Below, one piece after another: positions 7,304 to 8,772 of a stretch of 8,772 nt of DNA. Positions within the stretch are counted from its first letter, which is position 1. Every line of letters begins with the position of its first letter. The stretch is from Phycisphaerales bacterium (lineage in GTDB: Bacteria > Planctomycetota > Phycisphaerae > Phycisphaerales > UBA1924). A program made the position numbers and the translations under genes. The notes below the pieces were generated by a model. The model saw only the letters and a program-made list of their open reading frames with translations. It searched no databases and was not told where the DNA came from. The stretch covers positions 1 to 8,772 of the forward strand of contig JALOQT010000026.1 of assembly GCA_025453375.1 (NCBI GenBank), read 5' to 3'.

Positions 7304-8772
7304 TCACCCCGCCGCGCTCGTCGCTCCATCCCCGCCGCGCGGGTCGATGCCCAGCGCCTTCATCTTCTTGTACAGCGTCGTCCGGTTGATCCCCAGTCGC
7401 TCCGCCGCCTGCGCTTTGTTCCACCCGCTGCTCGCCAGCGCGTCGAGGATGATCCGTTTCTCCGGCTCGCGCATCGCCGCGTCCAGCGGCATCGCACGCC
7501 CCGGCGCCAATGGCATCCCGCCCGGCAAGATCCGCCCCAGCGGCGGATGCTCATGGTCAATCACCTCACGCTCGGCCAGCCCACTCCCAACCCCGCCCAG
7601 CCCCGCCCCGCCCGCGTGCGTCACCGCGCGCCCCGCCAGCACGTGCCCGGGCAGGTCTTCCGGCTTGATGGTCCCCGATCGCGTCAGCACGCACGCCCGC
7701 TCGATCACATTGCTCAGTTCCCGCACATTGCCAGGCCACGGATACCGCCGCAGCACATCCATCGCCTCCGGCGAGATCGCCACAATCGCCCGCCCCACCG
7801 CCGCGCTGTGCTGCCGCAAAAAGTGCTCCGCCAGCAGCGGAATATCACTCAAACGCTCACGCAGCGGGGGCAAGTCCACCCGCACCACATTGATGCGGTA
7901 ATACAAATCCTGCCGGAACAGTCCCTTGGCCACCAAGTCCTCCAGCGGCTGGTTCCCCGCGAGAATCACCCGCACATCCACCTCGATCGTCTGGTTGCTC
8001 CCCACCGGCTCAAACTTGCGATCCTGCAGCACCCGCAGCAACTTCAGCTGCATCGCCGGGCTCGCCGAATTGATCTCGTCAAGAAACAGCGTCCCGCCAT
8101 CCGCGGCCAGAAACTTCCCGACCTTGTCGGTGTGTGCACCAGTAAACGCACCTTTGACGTGCCCGAACAGTTCCGACTCCAGCAGCGTCTCAGGGATCGA
8201 CCCGCACGCCAGTTCGACATACGCCTTGTTCGCCCGCGGGCTGTGCTGATGAATCGCCCGAGCGATCAGGCTCTTGCCCGTCCCGCTCTCGCCCATCATC
8301 AGCAGCGTCGTCTTCGTCGGCGCCACCGCCTCCACCAGGTCATACATCTTGGCCATCCGCGCATCCTGGCCGACGATCGTGTCCAGGCCAAAGCGCGTGG
8401 CCAGCTGCGCCTTGAGCGCCGCGTTTTCCGCCGCCAGCGCGCTCTGACGCAGCGCCCGCTGCAGCGCCAGCCGCAATTCCGTATCCACCACCGGCTTGAT
8501 CAGAAAATCCACCGCCCCCGCACGCACCGCCGCCACCGCCCCCTCGATCGTGCCATACCCCGTCAGCATGATCACCGCCGTCGGTGCATGCTCCGCCGCG
8601 ATCTTCCCCAGCACCTCCAGCCCGCTGATGCCGGGCATCGTCACATCGACAATCGCCACCGCAAACGCCCGCGCCGGCCGCGTCGCCGTCGCCGTCGCCG
8701 CCTCGCTGAGCATCGCCAGCGCCCGAGCCCCATCACCAGCCGTGGAGACCTCAAAGCCCTCGCCGGTCAAAA
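7304..8772 (-). CDS. Sigma-54-dependent NtrC-family response regulator (N-terminus beyond window)
   Basis: A two-component response regulator that, when phosphorylated, would activate sigma-54 RNA polymerase. The gene enters from the right edge; the first roughly 20 residues, including the acidic pair of the receiver, are missing. Numbering from codon 8770: receiver with phospho-acceptor Asp42 in IVDVTMPG and Lys92 in IKP; AAA+ domain with Walker A GESGTGKS (160-167), the sigma-54 contact loop GAFTGA (207-212), Walker B TLFLDE (227-232), arginine-finger region FRQDLYYR (285-292) and WPGNVREL (345-352); then a Gly-rich linker (about 378-432, longer than usual) and a Fis-type helix-turn-helix [21 protein letters not shown] (450-470). 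All catalytic elements appear intact. It is convergent with sucC. A sensor kinase, if adjacent, lies beyond the edge, so the signal and targets are unknown. Confidence 0.97.
   Translation of the reverse strand, partial: LTGEGFEVSTAGDGARALAMLSEAATATATRPARAFAVAIVDVTMPGISGLEVLGKIAAEHAPTAVIMLTGYGTIEGAVAAVRAGAVDFLIKPVVDTELRLALQRALRQSALAAENAALKAQLATRFGLDTIVGQDARMAKMYDLVEAVAPTKTTLLMMGESGTGKSLIARAIHQHSPRANKAYVELACGSIPETLLESELFGHVKGAFTGAHTDKVGKFLAADGGTLFLDEINSASPAMQLKLLRVLQDRKFEPVGSNQTIEVDVRVILAGNQPLEDLVAKGLFRQDLYYRINVVRVDLPPLRERLSDIPLLAEHFLRQHSAAVGRAIVAISPEAMDVLRRYPWPGNVRELSNVIERACVLTRSGTIKPEDLPGHVLAGRAVTHAGGAGLGGVGSGLAEREVIDHEHPPLGRILPGGMPLAPGRAMPLDAAMREPEKRIILDALASSGWNKAQAAERLGINRTTLYKKMKALGIDPRGGDGATSAAG

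Overview
This is a GC-rich, densely coding bacterial window with eight protein genes. It shows no RNA genes, insertion sequences, phage genes, CRISPR array or origin. The gene content (a MoxR-type AAA+ ATPase, a LolA-like periplasmic protein, an LptF/LptG-type permease, a sigma-54 activator) fits a Gram-negative-type envelope. The style of the LolA-like protein and the weak ribosome binding sites make me favour a planctomycete, perhaps Phycisphaerae-like. That assignment is inference from memory and needs a marker-gene or database check.

Left part (1-4585, all on the minus strand, listed in transcription order): a NatA/YhaQ-type ABC transporter ATPase (4585-3569), a secreted LolA-like protein (3372-2383), class I dihydroorotase PyrC (2306-870), a small zinc-ribbon membrane protein whose start overlaps the pyrC stop (877-506), and the first 139 codons of a MoxR-family ATPase (418 to the window edge). 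The series may be read as one or two transcripts. The only large gap (3373-3568) carries an array of 11-bp tandem units.

Right part: an LptF/LptG-family permease (4688-5839, plus) is divergent from the ABC ATPase across a 102-bp spacer with a heptamer repeat. It is followed by succinyl-CoA ligase beta subunit sucC (5929-7176, plus). sucC converges on a sigma-54-dependent NtrC-type response regulator (minus, 7304 to beyond the right edge). The convergent spacer holds a near-perfect 13-bp hairpin, a second 7-bp hairpin and another heptamer run, together resembling a dispersed palindromic repeat element.

How the genes fit together: the ABC ATPase, LolA-like protein and LptF/G-like permease are adjacent and all point to moving hydrophobic molecules across or into the envelope, but a joint function is unproven. 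PyrC (pyrimidine synthesis) and SucC (TCA cycle) are housekeeping enzymes separated from their usual partners (no pyrB, no sucD in view). I found no convincing novel defence or mobile system. The most notable non-genic signals are the short-period tandem arrays and the hairpin element between genes.
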